NCBI GenBank assembly: GCA_016490735.1
Contig: JAEMWC010000231.1
Location: 420,001-484,000 of the forward strand
Length of the DNA stretch: 64,000 nucleotides
Direction of reading: 5' to 3'
Origin: Pachyseris speciosa
Taxonomy: Eukaryota > Cnidaria > Anthozoa > Scleractinia > Pachyseridae
Part shown: positions 41,786-52,800 of the stretch, one piece after another
Position numbering within the stretch: the stretch's first letter is position 1
Layout: each line of letters starts with the position of its first letter
Program-made: the position numbers and the translations under genes
Notes under the pieces: model-generated
Database searches by the model: none
Told to the model about the DNA's origin: nothing
What the model saw: the letters and a program-made list of their open reading frames with translations, nothing else

Positions 41786-42053
41786 TGTTTTTGATTGTAC
41801 AATAATGTTTGATTCTATTTTGGAGCTGAGTACTCTTCATACATCATACACTCTGACTGACAGTTTAACACTCAATTTTGTTAACCGCTACACAGGCAAC
41901 ACCCATAACCATTTTCTCCTCTTTTTGGTGAATTGAAACAGTCTTTCAACAATTGCTTATAAGCATTCAATAATGTCTATCATCACCATCATCGATTATA
42001 ATACTTTTCACTTTTTAAGAGGTAGATTTTTGTTGTAAATATTGTGTAATAAA

Positions 42054-42080
42054 GTTGTTGTTGTTGTTGTTGTTGTTGGT
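42054..42080. repeat. (TTG)n microsatellite
   Basis: Nine TTG units follow TAATAAAG, so it may be the tail of a short retroelement. Confidence 0.85.
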
Positions 42081-43219
42081 AGCAGGGTTGGGAGGGGAGG
42101 AGCTGGGGCCATTTAGGGGGGATGTTAAAAAAATTCTTCAAAGGGGGATGGGGGGGGGGGGGAAGACCGAAAAAATTATGATGAAGAGGGGGAATCATTA
42201 TAATAAAATTACAAAGACTATCTACCAAATCCCACCAGAACCCCCCTACTCTATAAAAAAGTAACGGTCCCTTATTTCAAATATTCTTATGAATTTCTAT
42301 CCACATAACCGCATATTTAGGCCAATTCTATTTTTCGTATTTTTCACCTTCTAAGCAGTAGTCACATGCGCCTCTATGGCGCCTATTTTTTTTCCTGTGG
42401 AGCAAAGTGCACAATACAATTACGTGGCGGTGTTTTGATTGGCCATCGCACAATAGAAGGCACGTGGCGGTGTTTTCATTTGTTAAAGGAAACCGTAAAG
42501 TCCAAAGGTCAAAAGGATAACATCACGTGACAGTTGTTTCGAAGTTACCGTATGTAAATTTATCTTGTAAGCCAAATACACAATTTTTGGCATAATTTGC
42601 TCATTTTGTTTTGAAGCGTGTATTAACGAGTAAATTAATCAGTAGCCTCGTAGCTCGTCGAACTGACTAACGAATTTAGAAAAATCGTCGTTTTGTTTAC
42701 AAAAGGACTGCGCCATTTCAATTCGTGATGACCTCAATAATGCTGTGTGTGCATTTGTAACGCGCTCGGCGCGAATCGCGAAGCGGGCGACGCGATTCGC
42801 ATCGTGTAGGAAACGCGACGTGACTTGCAACTTACTTTTAAGCGGTTTTTATTTGTGCTTGATAATCACTCTCGATGGCAACTCTCAATGGCCATTCTCA
42901 ACACAGTTTTACGCGCTCTGTTCAGCTTTTGTGGTGGACTGTCTTGCTTGGATTACTGAGGATGTTGCGATATCTTTGTAAAGTTGTGAAGAACAGAGTT
43001 TGTCCGCGTGAAAAGGTTTGCCGAATTTAAGAAAAGGTTGAAAGCCTCGTACGTGCTGTGCTTATCGGCTGAAGTAGAACGCTGTGACAGTTCTATAATT
43101 AGAAAAATCGCAATTTGCGTAAATTTGATTATGTGTAATTTGATTGGGAAGATGTCACAACACGATCGCTGTAACAGTTCTATATTTAGAGACAAATTTG
43201 AGAATTCTTAGACTTTTTC

Positions 43220-43660
43220 AACTTCGTCAGGTAAATAAAATCTTAAAGATATATCTGCTGGCCTGTTTTTAGCCAAGAAGCACGCGTTGTTTTGAAAACA
43301 GAGCAGTATGAATTTCGAATTTTTTTACAATGCGTGACATCTGGATTGCTTCTGAGAAACATGTCACATACACGGAACTATCGATTCCCCTTGTGTTTTC
43401 GAGTTCTGGGGCCGTTTCCTGAAAGGTGTAATAACTCTATTCCAGGGATAAATCTGCCTTATTCCAGGAATACCTTTTGGAATAAGGCAGATTTATCCCT
43501 GGAATAGAGTTATTACCGGCCCTGAATGACGAATATGTTAAGAGAAGTGTCTATGCGAATGTTTTCAAGCTTAGTAGAGAGAAGAAATGTTTTGAGAGAG
43601 CCAAAGTAAACTCCAGATGCTTCCACTTAATTTAGAGATAAACAACGAATATGGATGGCA
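43220..43660. repeat. Dispersed repeat family, copy 5 (interrupted by a MITE)
   Basis: The copy matches 38578-38800 and the reverse of 28090-28600, with the 113-base hairpin element at 43408 inserted in it. Confidence 0.65.
43408..43520. repeat. 113 bp hairpin MITE with 3 bp target duplication
   Basis: TAATAACTCTATTCCAGGGA and the following 18 bases are perfectly mirrored after a 12-base loop. Flanks are TCT and CCT, and the empty site is visible in the related copies at 28380 (reverse) and 38757. A 3-base duplication fits Harbinger-type insertion. Confidence 0.8.
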
Positions 43661-46251
43661 GCCCTCAAAACGGTTTAACGCGCTTTGCTCTTACGTGAAC
43701 AAAAAGGCTTTGTGCGAACCCAAAAGCAAACCAAAAGCTGGATAGGTTTCGAGAAAACGTGAGTCCGACTTCTGCATCATAAAGGCATATGGCGTATGCA
43801 CGTTACGTCATCACCGCCATGTTGGTGTACCGTGAACAAAAGATTTCTCTTTAGCTTCTTTTGTTATTGTCCGCTAACATGGCCGCCAATCCATTGTCAT
43901 TCGAATCTCTGGAGACTGGTTGCATACCCTCTATCCCTATTAAACGCTCATTGAGCGTCCTGTTTGTCTAATTTCACTTCCTGTTCGAGTTTATGACCAT
44001 ATTTGGTAATCCTGTTTTCAAGACTATGCTTTCCGGTTTGTGCTTGTATTTAAGTCGGTCTTGTGTGGATTAAAGGACGGAAGTTATCTATCCTCTCTTA
44101 CTTAGCTTGTTTCGTTCTTGTTCTACTTACTAACAACGTTACAGGTTAACCACTCCTCGCGAAAGAAAAGTGAAACCTCTGGCACCCAGGGTATTTGTTA
44201 GAGCGAATCGAGAAATTGTGGGTTGTATGTGGTTTACATACAGAAGATGGAGCTACGCTATTAGTGGTAACGTGGTAACGTGAAAAACAGGAATAAATTA
44301 ATTTAATGAAACGCATTCGTTGATACCGTGGGGGTTAAGAGTGCCGATTTGAAACATGAATTTTTGCTTTAGATTTTTACGGCTTTCCGTGGTACCTTGA
44401 TGTAGGGAACGGCCGCAGATCGACACGTGTTGTTTTGAGTGGTTAGGGAGATTTTCTCGGAATCGGTCACCTAGTCGTCTTGTTTCGCCGATGTATAACT
44501 TTTTGCATAATATACAGCTCATGCAATAGCTGACATTTGCGGAGGTACACGTGAAACGATCAGTGATCCTAACAGATCGCTTAGGATCCGATGTTTTGTC
44601 AGCGTTTTAAGTGAAAGGACAAGTTTTGCATCGCGAACACGCGCATTTAAAGGTGCCAGTTTGCTCAGTTGTTTTGAATGCTCATGTGTGTTAAAGCTTG
44701 ACTATTTATAATTAGACGACCCCCCGCAAAGATTTCAAAGTGCTTCCATTTTCTGCATATAAAATGACTTATTCTCATCATAAATTTCGAATTAAAAAAG
44801 TATTTCACTTGTTTGACTACATGAAAGTTGTCTTTAGTGTCACGTGACATCTCTTCATTAATGTCGTCACGATATGTGTTTTTGGAAATGGGGAATGGTT
44901 ACACTAAGAAATTCTAAAATCTTTCTGCTTTAAAATGTTTAAAATGACCATTTTAATGTAAGTCCGCCTTTTAATGTGGTATAGGTCATATTCACTGTGA
45001 GATATTTGGACATTAAATGTCACGTGACCTATTTGATTTGATTTGATTTCTTTAGAGTTGATTTGATTTCATATATGTGAGGCGCATTTGAAAATTGTGT
45101 AATTGAATTTGCGCCATATAAATCATTATTTTGTCTTATTTAACCGTTTTCGTTAAGATGTGGACATGATTAAAAGGCGGCATGATAAAGCCCTTAACAG
45201 GAAAAAGGGAGCAAAGAACAAAAAATATTTGTGTAGGATGGCTTTCTATACCTCGTTTTCGACTAAAGATTTGCATCGTTTTTAGCCGTTAAAAGGTCAC
45301 GTGACCAAAATTTAACATGAAAGAGCATGTCAAATGGGTAAGCATGTGGATACTAAATTGCTCGCCAAGTTTCATAACGACTGGATAAATCGTTCCCTTA
45401 AAACAAAAATATGCCAGTTTAAGAGCTTGGTCACAGCCTTAACACACTTGAGTACGCTTCTGGCCAGAAAGTTGCCTACATTTCTGTCACTTTTGAATGA
45501 AATCAGTGGTGGTTGCGAAACGATTTCTCATATAAGGAGCATCTTTTGTTCGAATATTTCAAAAATGATTGCATTATTCTAAACGACTAACGGGTTCAAT
45601 GTTCAAATAATCAACTCATTAATGTAATCTAGGGGGTACGCTTGACCTGACTCGACTGTAAGAATGATGGTTTTTACTGGGTTGTTATGAGGGTGAAATG
45701 TGAGGGTGCATGGAATTCTGTTATTCAATAGGGAATACAGCAAATAACTGTGAGAGTCTTTGGCCTGTGAGTGCACACTGGTACATAAACCGTTGCCACT
45801 GCTAGAAACTTTGATATCTAGAAAAGCCAAAGAAGTTTCTGAAATTTCCCGGATGAAAGGAATTGACGGAGTTCATAAAGTGATTGAGTTCCTCTCTGGT
45901 AGATGAAATTGCACTGATGCAGTCGTCAATGTAGCGACCCTAGAGTTCAGGTTTAGGGCCGTTGTATTGATTAGAGAATTGGTGCTCGATGATACAAAAC
46001 AATAAAGGAAAAAAAAAGTATGGCGTAGCTGGGTCGCATTTCTGTCAGTGCTTTGTGCCCATCGCTACACCATTAATTTGTTTGTAATAGTTATCAGCGA
46101 ATGAAAAACAGTTACTGCAGTGTCAAAGCTCCGGGGGGAGTAGCATTTCCGAGCTTGTTTCCTCGACAGTGCGTTAATCGAAAAGTACTTAAGTGCTTGA
46201 GGACCTTCGCCATTGGGAATGACGGTGTTTAGAGATGTGATGTCCATAGTT

Positions 46252-46847
46252 AAATTAGAGAGCTCAAGCAACGACGACGGCAACGGCAACGAAAACGTAT
46301 TTTCATAATGTAACTTCTCGTTATCGTAACTCTTTCGCGATTTTTCTAACTTGTTTAACTTGTACAATGTGGGCGAGCTATCCTGAAGCTAAATTAGTTA
46401 AAACGGCGCTGAAGTTGGGAAAAAGAAAGAAGAGTTCATCTCGTGATACCGGCTCACGTTGTCCACAAAACCTAATTCTGATCATTTCACGTTGTTGTTT
46501 TGCAGAGGACGACATGAAATGCACCACAATGTAAAACGCACGTACAAAGCGATTTGGTCATGCTCATTAAATTGCTTTGTGACATCTTCGTTGACGTCGC
46601 CGTCGTCGTTGCTCAAGCCCGCCGCACACGTGAGGAAACAGCTTATCAAAATGCCTCGCGAGGCAGTTAGCTCAGCCGTTTCCTCTTGACTGTGTGCGGT
46701 GAGTTTTTCGTGAGATTTTCGCCTTGCGAGGCAGTGAGGAAAATATCAAACATTAGCACACAAGAGGAAACAGCTGAGCCATCTACCTCGCGAGGCATTT
46801 TGCTCAGCTGTTTCCTCACGTGTACGGCGGGCTTCAAGCTCTCTAAA
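46252..46847. repeat. MITE inserted in Penelope-like RT
   Basis: The left end AGAGAGCTCAAGCAACGACG is mirrored by CGTCGTTGCTCAAG...CTCTCT at the right, split by a second element. TAAATTA flanks both sides. Removing the insert rejoins the RT frame. Confidence 0.75.
46615..46836. repeat. Second MITE nested in the first
   Basis: Ends CCCGCCGCACACGTGAGGAAACAG and its complement CTGTTTCCTCACGTG.ACGGCGGG bound the element, with internal mirrored CCTCGCGAGGCA blocks. It sits in the right terminal repeat of the outer MITE with a (T/C)TCAAG-type duplication. Confidence 0.78.
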
Positions 46848-47646
46848 TTAGTTTGTCTTCGCCGAGGAAATTGAACTCGCGGAAAATTTCAAGTGCACGT
46901 TGACTGTCTTTAATGTATGAAGGCAAAGATTCGATGATGGGCGCCATAATCTTGTCTGAATAGACAGAAACTGTGAGTTCTGTAGAGCAACTGCAGGTAG
47001 GGCAAATTTAAATTCAAGAAAAATATTTAAAATTGGAGAAAAATTAGGAACCACCCAAAACAAAAATTTAATGCCTCAGGGATGGTCTATAAAAGAACAA
47101 AAACATGCATGCAAGTAAAAGAGAAACATATAGACTCCATACAAAAATGGCTGTCTTTAAAGTATTGGTTGCTCTGTTCGTATGCAAGATTGCCGATCAC
47201 TTTTCTCATTTTCGAGATCGAAATTCTAAAGAATTTGTGTTACTCTGAAAGAGGTTAGTGAGGCTACATGTATTTTGAATACTAACAAAAGAATAATTTA
47301 AAGGTAGCTATTTTGGGAAAGGGTCTATGGCACATTCAAAATAAGACAAGTGTCATTAATTTGCATGAAGCTGTCCAGAATTTCATTTAATATCTAATTT
47401 TGATTTACCTCAAGAGATATCTCTGTTACGATCGACTGCCTATCGAATGCCGAAATTTATTGATAGCCTTAACGGGCAAGATTTCCCGGCACAGCCCTTG
47501 CATTTTGTGGTTCAAACTCTATCAGACTCTATTCATGCTTGCCGTTAGTATCTGATGACTGTGCTGCATGTATAATTAATACCTGTGCGGAACTCTTTAC
47601 CCGTAACGTTCTGAAAGTTGATACTAAGTTGATATAGACAACTGAC

Positions 47647-47958
47647 CTTCAACAGTGTGTTCTCGTATTTGAATCCAAGGCGTGATTTCGGCTCAATTTC
47701 GATCTCTATCTTGTCAAGCACTATCAAATCCACAACAGCTGCACAAACAGCTCCTGCACGAAGCTCCATTTTCCCGTCCACCTCGCCATTTTTAGACTCT
47801 TGCCAAAGCAAGCAGTAGGCTTGGGTAAGATTGAGTGACCTCTCAGCAAACTCCTTCTTGACAAAGTGACTCGAATTCACTATCTCAATGACAGCTTGAC
47901 TGAGTTTGTTGCAAACATCGTGGATATAAGCGTAATAGCCTCCTCCAACGCCCGCCAT
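47647..47958 (-). CDS. GPP34 alternative first exon (E1b)
   Basis: The exon is 312 bases from ATG at 47958, ending ENTLLK|GTCAGT. It encodes MAGVGGGYYAYIHDVCNKL and onward, 104 residues. It lies downstream of E3b and upstream of E1a in the transcribed direction, so its only available partner exons are E2a and E3a (a 20.7 kb intron). It could also be an orphan copy. Confidence 0.78.
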
Positions 47959-47999
47959 GCTTTAACCATATAATAAAAGGAGTGAAAGATTGTGTTCTG

Positions 48000-48007
48000 A
48001 TGCAAAT
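48000..48007 (+). promoter_or_regulatory. ATGCAAAT octamer upstream of E1b
   Basis: The POU-factor octamer lies about 42 bases upstream of the E1b start codon, followed by CATCCC. The same motif at the same distance precedes E1c and E1d. Confidence 0.45.
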
Positions 48008-48224
48008 CATCCCGAGCGACATCCCGAACCTCGGCTCAACCTCGAGGCAGGTGGGGAAGGCGAGCCGCTGAGCTGTTAAATTTCAAAAAACAGCATGAAC
48101 AATAAAGAACAAAATTTGACATTTATAGCCGAACAGTATGAAGGAACGAAAAGTGCAATGAGCCGCTGAATGAATCGGCAAAGGAATTTTAAACCACTCA
48201 CGGTTAGAGCGGTTTTCAATTCAA

Positions 48225-48495
48225 TGAATGTCGAAAGTAATTATGGTTTTGCTTTGGTTTTGCATTGCTTTGCTCTGTGATTGGCCAGGAAAACTCGCTC
48301 CCCTTTCTCAACCAATGAGAAGCAAAACCAAAACCAATTGTGATTTGCACGTGTGTATTTTCCCGCGTTTTGTGCCGGCTACATTTAATTGCTTCGTGTA
48401 TTCTGACTGGCTCATTGCTGTGCTTACTTCTGTTGTGATTGGTCAGAGTAATTGCTTTGGTTTTTGGCTTCACGACACTCAGTTGAAAAGCGCTC
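48225..48495. repeat. CCAAT-rich dispersed repeat (reverse copy at 4155-4370)
   Basis: It contains several TGATTGG/CCAATGA boxes spaced through AAACCAAAACCAATTG-type sequence. The copy at 4155-4370 is the reverse complement in layout, with GTAATCACTTTG and TTTTCCCGCG blocks. Confidence 0.55.
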
Positions 48496-48499
48496 TATA

Positions 48500-49620
48500 T
48501 GGTTTTTTAACGGCCCTCTTCAAGATATAGTTTTGGTTAGTCTTTTTTTCTTTTGGTCTTTTAGTTGTACAGTTTCATGATCGGAATATTAGTTTATTAC
48601 TTATGCTGAATATGTGCGAGGTCACGTATCGCGGGGCACCGACGTCATGGGAAGTGGAGTTGCTGGCATACATACGGGGAAATCTGAGGGATTTCCAAGA
48701 GTAGGAACAGTGGTGAGAAACATGGCGGAGCCACAGGGGGCCAACAAAAGGTGGGAAAAAGGAAATAAATTAATAAAATATAATTACTGGCATAAGGTTT
48801 TCGTTTCTTGTGGTTTTTATTTAGAGTGCATTTGCATACAATTGATATTTACGCCACAGCACCACCTGTCGGCCTGTTTGTCTGTCTATCTGTCTGTCTG
48901 TCTATCTATCTATTGACAAGGGGAGCAAGTTAACCACCCAAGACTTTGAAACAGCTTTGGACTCTTGAATTCTTCACCTCTTCGCAGTTTGCGCCTTTGG
49001 CAGATTATTCGCGATTCCTCGTTATACCCATAAACAAACGTGGTATTGGCAGGGCCTTACTTATCTCCCCAGCACCGCTGCCACCGCACAGGCTGGATAA
49101 GACAAGATAGGAGCAAAGGTATAAGAGAGCAAAACACAAGCAATGCCAAAAGGCTGGGGGAAGTCGCTATGTTGACTTAACCCAACAACAATGGGTGATC
49201 TCAAATTTCATTGATACACAATGGACCTCCTTCAGCAGGAAGGAGAGCAAGAACCAAAATGCTACTCAGTACAATGTTGGCTTTCATGCAATACTGCTAG
49301 AATAATGCCCCAAGACATAGTCTGAAACTATGACCAGTAAGTGAAGTTGTAGTACTATAAACAACATAGAGACAATGTGGCGACCTACTCGCTATGAAAG
49401 AACTCACAAAACAAAAATTGATCCAGGCTAAGGTGACATATATTTGTAGACATTTATGCAACATATTGGCACAATTTTTAACCATGAAAAGCTTTTATCC
49501 TAAGCGTATGAATAGAAAGCATTCATTCACTCCACGGCACGAAAAATTACCCGAAGATTCCGTGAAACAGGAGATGTCCTAGCATTTGGAAAATCTGAAT
49601 TTCTACGCATTAGTACATTT
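48500..49620. other. Spacer between GPP34 genes A and B, no gene seen
   Basis: It holds a TGTC/TATC microsatellite (48870-48912) and a plus-strand open stretch from 48614 that I do not recognise. The 3' UTR of gene B must fall in its right part. Confidence 0.45.
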
Positions 49621-49624
49621 CTCC

Positions 49625-49836
49625 CTACTTCTTTGAAAGGCCAACTAAGCTTTTGATTTTCTCTTTGGCTGGCTTGTATTCGTCTTTAGAGAAGTGCCTT
49701 CTCAGTAAAGGGTCTGACAGCAAGAAGAAGTTATCCACAGCACGCATGATCAACAGCAATGCCCTGATGTATGCATCTGGGGTGGCATCTTCCAAAGCCA
49801 CTTGACGGATCTCCTTCACTAAGGCAGCTTCAGGCT
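49625..49836 (-). CDS. GPP34 gene B exon 3 (E3b)
   Basis: The acceptor is ctgttttcag and the start is phase 1. It encodes EPEAALVKEIRQVALEDA...LVGLSKK and a TAG. Nearly identical to E3a at both DNA and protein level. Confidence 0.83.
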
Positions 49837-52800
49837 CTGAAAACAGATTGAGGCACATTCACATTTGCCTTAATTCTGAACATCTCTAACTACTTGCTCT
49901 TCGCTTCTATCGTCTTTGCGATTAGTTGACTGCACGTTATGATGGCTCTCATCTACAGCTTGTTGTCTTTCTAATTGCTAAGAAAGCCATAGAAAATGCC
50001 ATAGCAAAACCCCCATAGAGCAAATGGAGACTTAAACAGTTAAGGCCGCTGATCATTAACAGGAATGAGCCATTGAGCAGAGGACATTCACCACCTGCAG
50101 ATGTGGCACTTAGGTTCGGATCCTAGAGTTGACACCACACATGCCCTGTAAGATAGTTGAATTGTCTTGCTGATGGTTACCGTCTTTTCTCTCAAGTTTT
50201 CATTCCAGTTCCCTGGCCTCCCCCCCCCCCCAAAATTTAAATTATAATTATCTGATTTCAAACCCATGATATTCCGAGCACTGAGGAAGAGGTATTTACT
50301 TACCCCTCCTCCCCAACCTAAGATGTAACCCATTTTTTGTACGTTTTCTGTAAAGTTAAGCAAATGTTTTAAAATCCTTGATGTTCTTGGAAACTTCTAC
50401 CAACTAAATCTTAGGGGATGTACATTTTAGTGAAGTTGAGATATACATATGAAAGAGGCTATTAAGTATACTTAATCCCCAAAAGTCCACAAAATCACTT
50501 TTCACGGAGTTGTACAATGTGACATTCTCCTCTGCAAAAATGGCTGTGTGGGGAAGCTAAGCCGGGACCCAAACAAAGCTCAATGCCTAGAGCTCAACAG
50601 TCCAATATACAACCGTACAATAGTTCTGAGTGATGACCTAACCATCGTCATCCTTGGAAAAGCCTCAGCTGGTTTATAGGGAAACCAACAGTCAAATGGG
50701 CTGTTGACGAAGAGGCTACTTTTGTGTTATTCAAGTGCAGTGTTTACAGTGTAAGTCTTGCATGTCCAATAGTGTCTTGCCTATGAGGTGATCAAGACAT
50801 CGTTAGTTATCTTACCTGGTTTCAGAGTTGGATACTTTTTTCCAAAAAATGTCTTCTTCTTGTCAAGAATGCCCAGTTCCACAAGATTAGCCAGTGTTTT
50901 GTAAGCACAGCTCTTCTCAGAGTTGAGTTTCCAAACATCATTTTCCATGTAATGCAGAGCTTCCTTAGGCTTCTCTGGGGACTTATCATGTTGCTCCAAA
51001 ATTTTGTTGAAAAGGGCGTCATCTAAAAACGTTCCAGTTGGAGACTCACACTTCACCTGGATATTTGAAGGAATAGAAGCACGGCTGTAATACAAGTCGT
51101 GTAGCGACACATGTAGCTGCTTTGTTGATGATTTAATAGCAAGCAACAACACAAGTCAAGTTGATTGCAACTGATGTTTTCACTGCTTTACCACAGGGCA
51201 ATGACACTGCTTAGCTGCATATTTCCTAACATGCAGTCCATGCAAACTATATGTAATTTGCATAACCAAGTGCGCATGTTTTAGGCAGCTCTAAATTTGA
51301 CTGGCTGCGCAAGAACAGTTTTACTTAAGGTGCATTTTGTGGGCCTGTGACGTGGCACCGGAAGTCAGGTTCAAGTGCTTGGTCGGTTCGCTGTTCCCAA
51401 GTCACTTCCACCAAGAGTATCCATTTCCAAAATTATATGCGAATTTTTGGAAAACCTTGTTCCACCCCCTTTCTAATACGTCCCACATTTGGAAGACAGT
51501 TTTTGTAATAAGCCCCCTCTCCAATAAGCCCCACTCCTTTTGGGACATGAGATTTGTAATTAACGGTAGTCCCTCCTATTAATATGCCTCTTACAAAACC
51601 TACTTCATGTGGCGCAGTTAGTTTGTTTTTAAATAAATATATTTACATTCAAACACATAATACTGTTTGCTGCTCTGTATTAAATAATAATGATTCACTG
51701 CAGCTGTTTGAGTTTTGTACAAAAACTATTTTAAGATGAAAACGTTTTTTAAGATTTGCAATTTCAATCTTCCACTTAGTATGTGCTGACCCATAATCTG
51801 TGCAGTGTGCCATTATCAAAAGGTGACATGCTGGATCGTAGCCAAACGAAAATTGTCGCCAAGGCAATGTGTAAAAAAAAAACGTCTTTCATATTCATTA
51901 AATTAATATATACACTGTAACCTCTTACAAGAACATCAAAAAATGCTTACGACTCCTTGAAACTACATGCTATGCTTATTTCAGGGGCACCCAAAGAGCC
52001 AAATCAACCAAAGGTGTAGAAAGTCATTTTTAAGTACCTTACGGTGTTTGAAGTCTGTTTAAAGTAATGTTTTCATAAGCTAGAAGACGTTCATCTGTTC
52101 GGATTCCCTAGCTGAAATTTTAATTGCCCGAAAATATTTGGGAACAAAATCTTCTTTTGAGAAAATGCTAGCTGAAATCAACTTTCTATGAACTTTCTAG
52201 GGAACTATTTTCTTTCCGAAAATGCTAGCTGACGTTGTTGACTGCCAAAAACGGCAATTACGACCTTTCTGAAAACCTCAGGGGCTATGATTTGCCAATT
52301 GCGAATCTTTTAGGCCACGTTTTAGTTACGAAAATCCGAGTACACTCTTTAATCGCCGCCGAAAGCCCAAGGCGAATTACCCTCCACTGAACAGATATCT
52401 ACCGAAAGTTGTCGTTGGGTGCCCCTAATATTTTTTGTACGACAGTAAACAAGGAAGGAAAAAGTATAATGTTACATGTAGTTCAAAGAGTTTACTGAGG
52501 CAAGTACCTTGGTCTACAGCCCAGTTGTCATGACATAATCATACAAAGATATTAATGCAGGCTTACATAACATAATCACGTTGTGATGCACGTGTACATT
52601 TCAACCAGAAACAAAAACATAATTAATATTTAAAAACATGTTCACTGATGCATTCATTCATTCCAAGTTAGGGGACGGGAGGGTGTCTGTATAATCTATA
52701 ATCCCGGGTACATTTTGGAAATAATCTATAATCCAGGGTACATTTTGGAAATAATCGACACAATAATGATCGATAATAATCCTTAATTTTAAAATATAAC

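Larger units (their letters stand above)
44298..46990 (-). pseudogene. Penelope-like element 3: degraded RT plus GIY-YIG
   Basis: Read on the minus strand, RT remnants begin near 46960 with IMAPIIESLPSYIKDSQRAL and FNFLGEDKLI. They continue after the inserted MITEs with NLTMDITSLNTVIPNGEG (motif A Asp) and INGVAMGTK. MAFLDIKVSSSGNGLCTSVH follows at 45830, and finally the GIY-YIG region CILCKKLYIGETRRLGDRFREN at 44522. Stops and frameshifts separate the blocks. It is the longest Penelope copy here but clearly dead. Confidence 0.78.
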
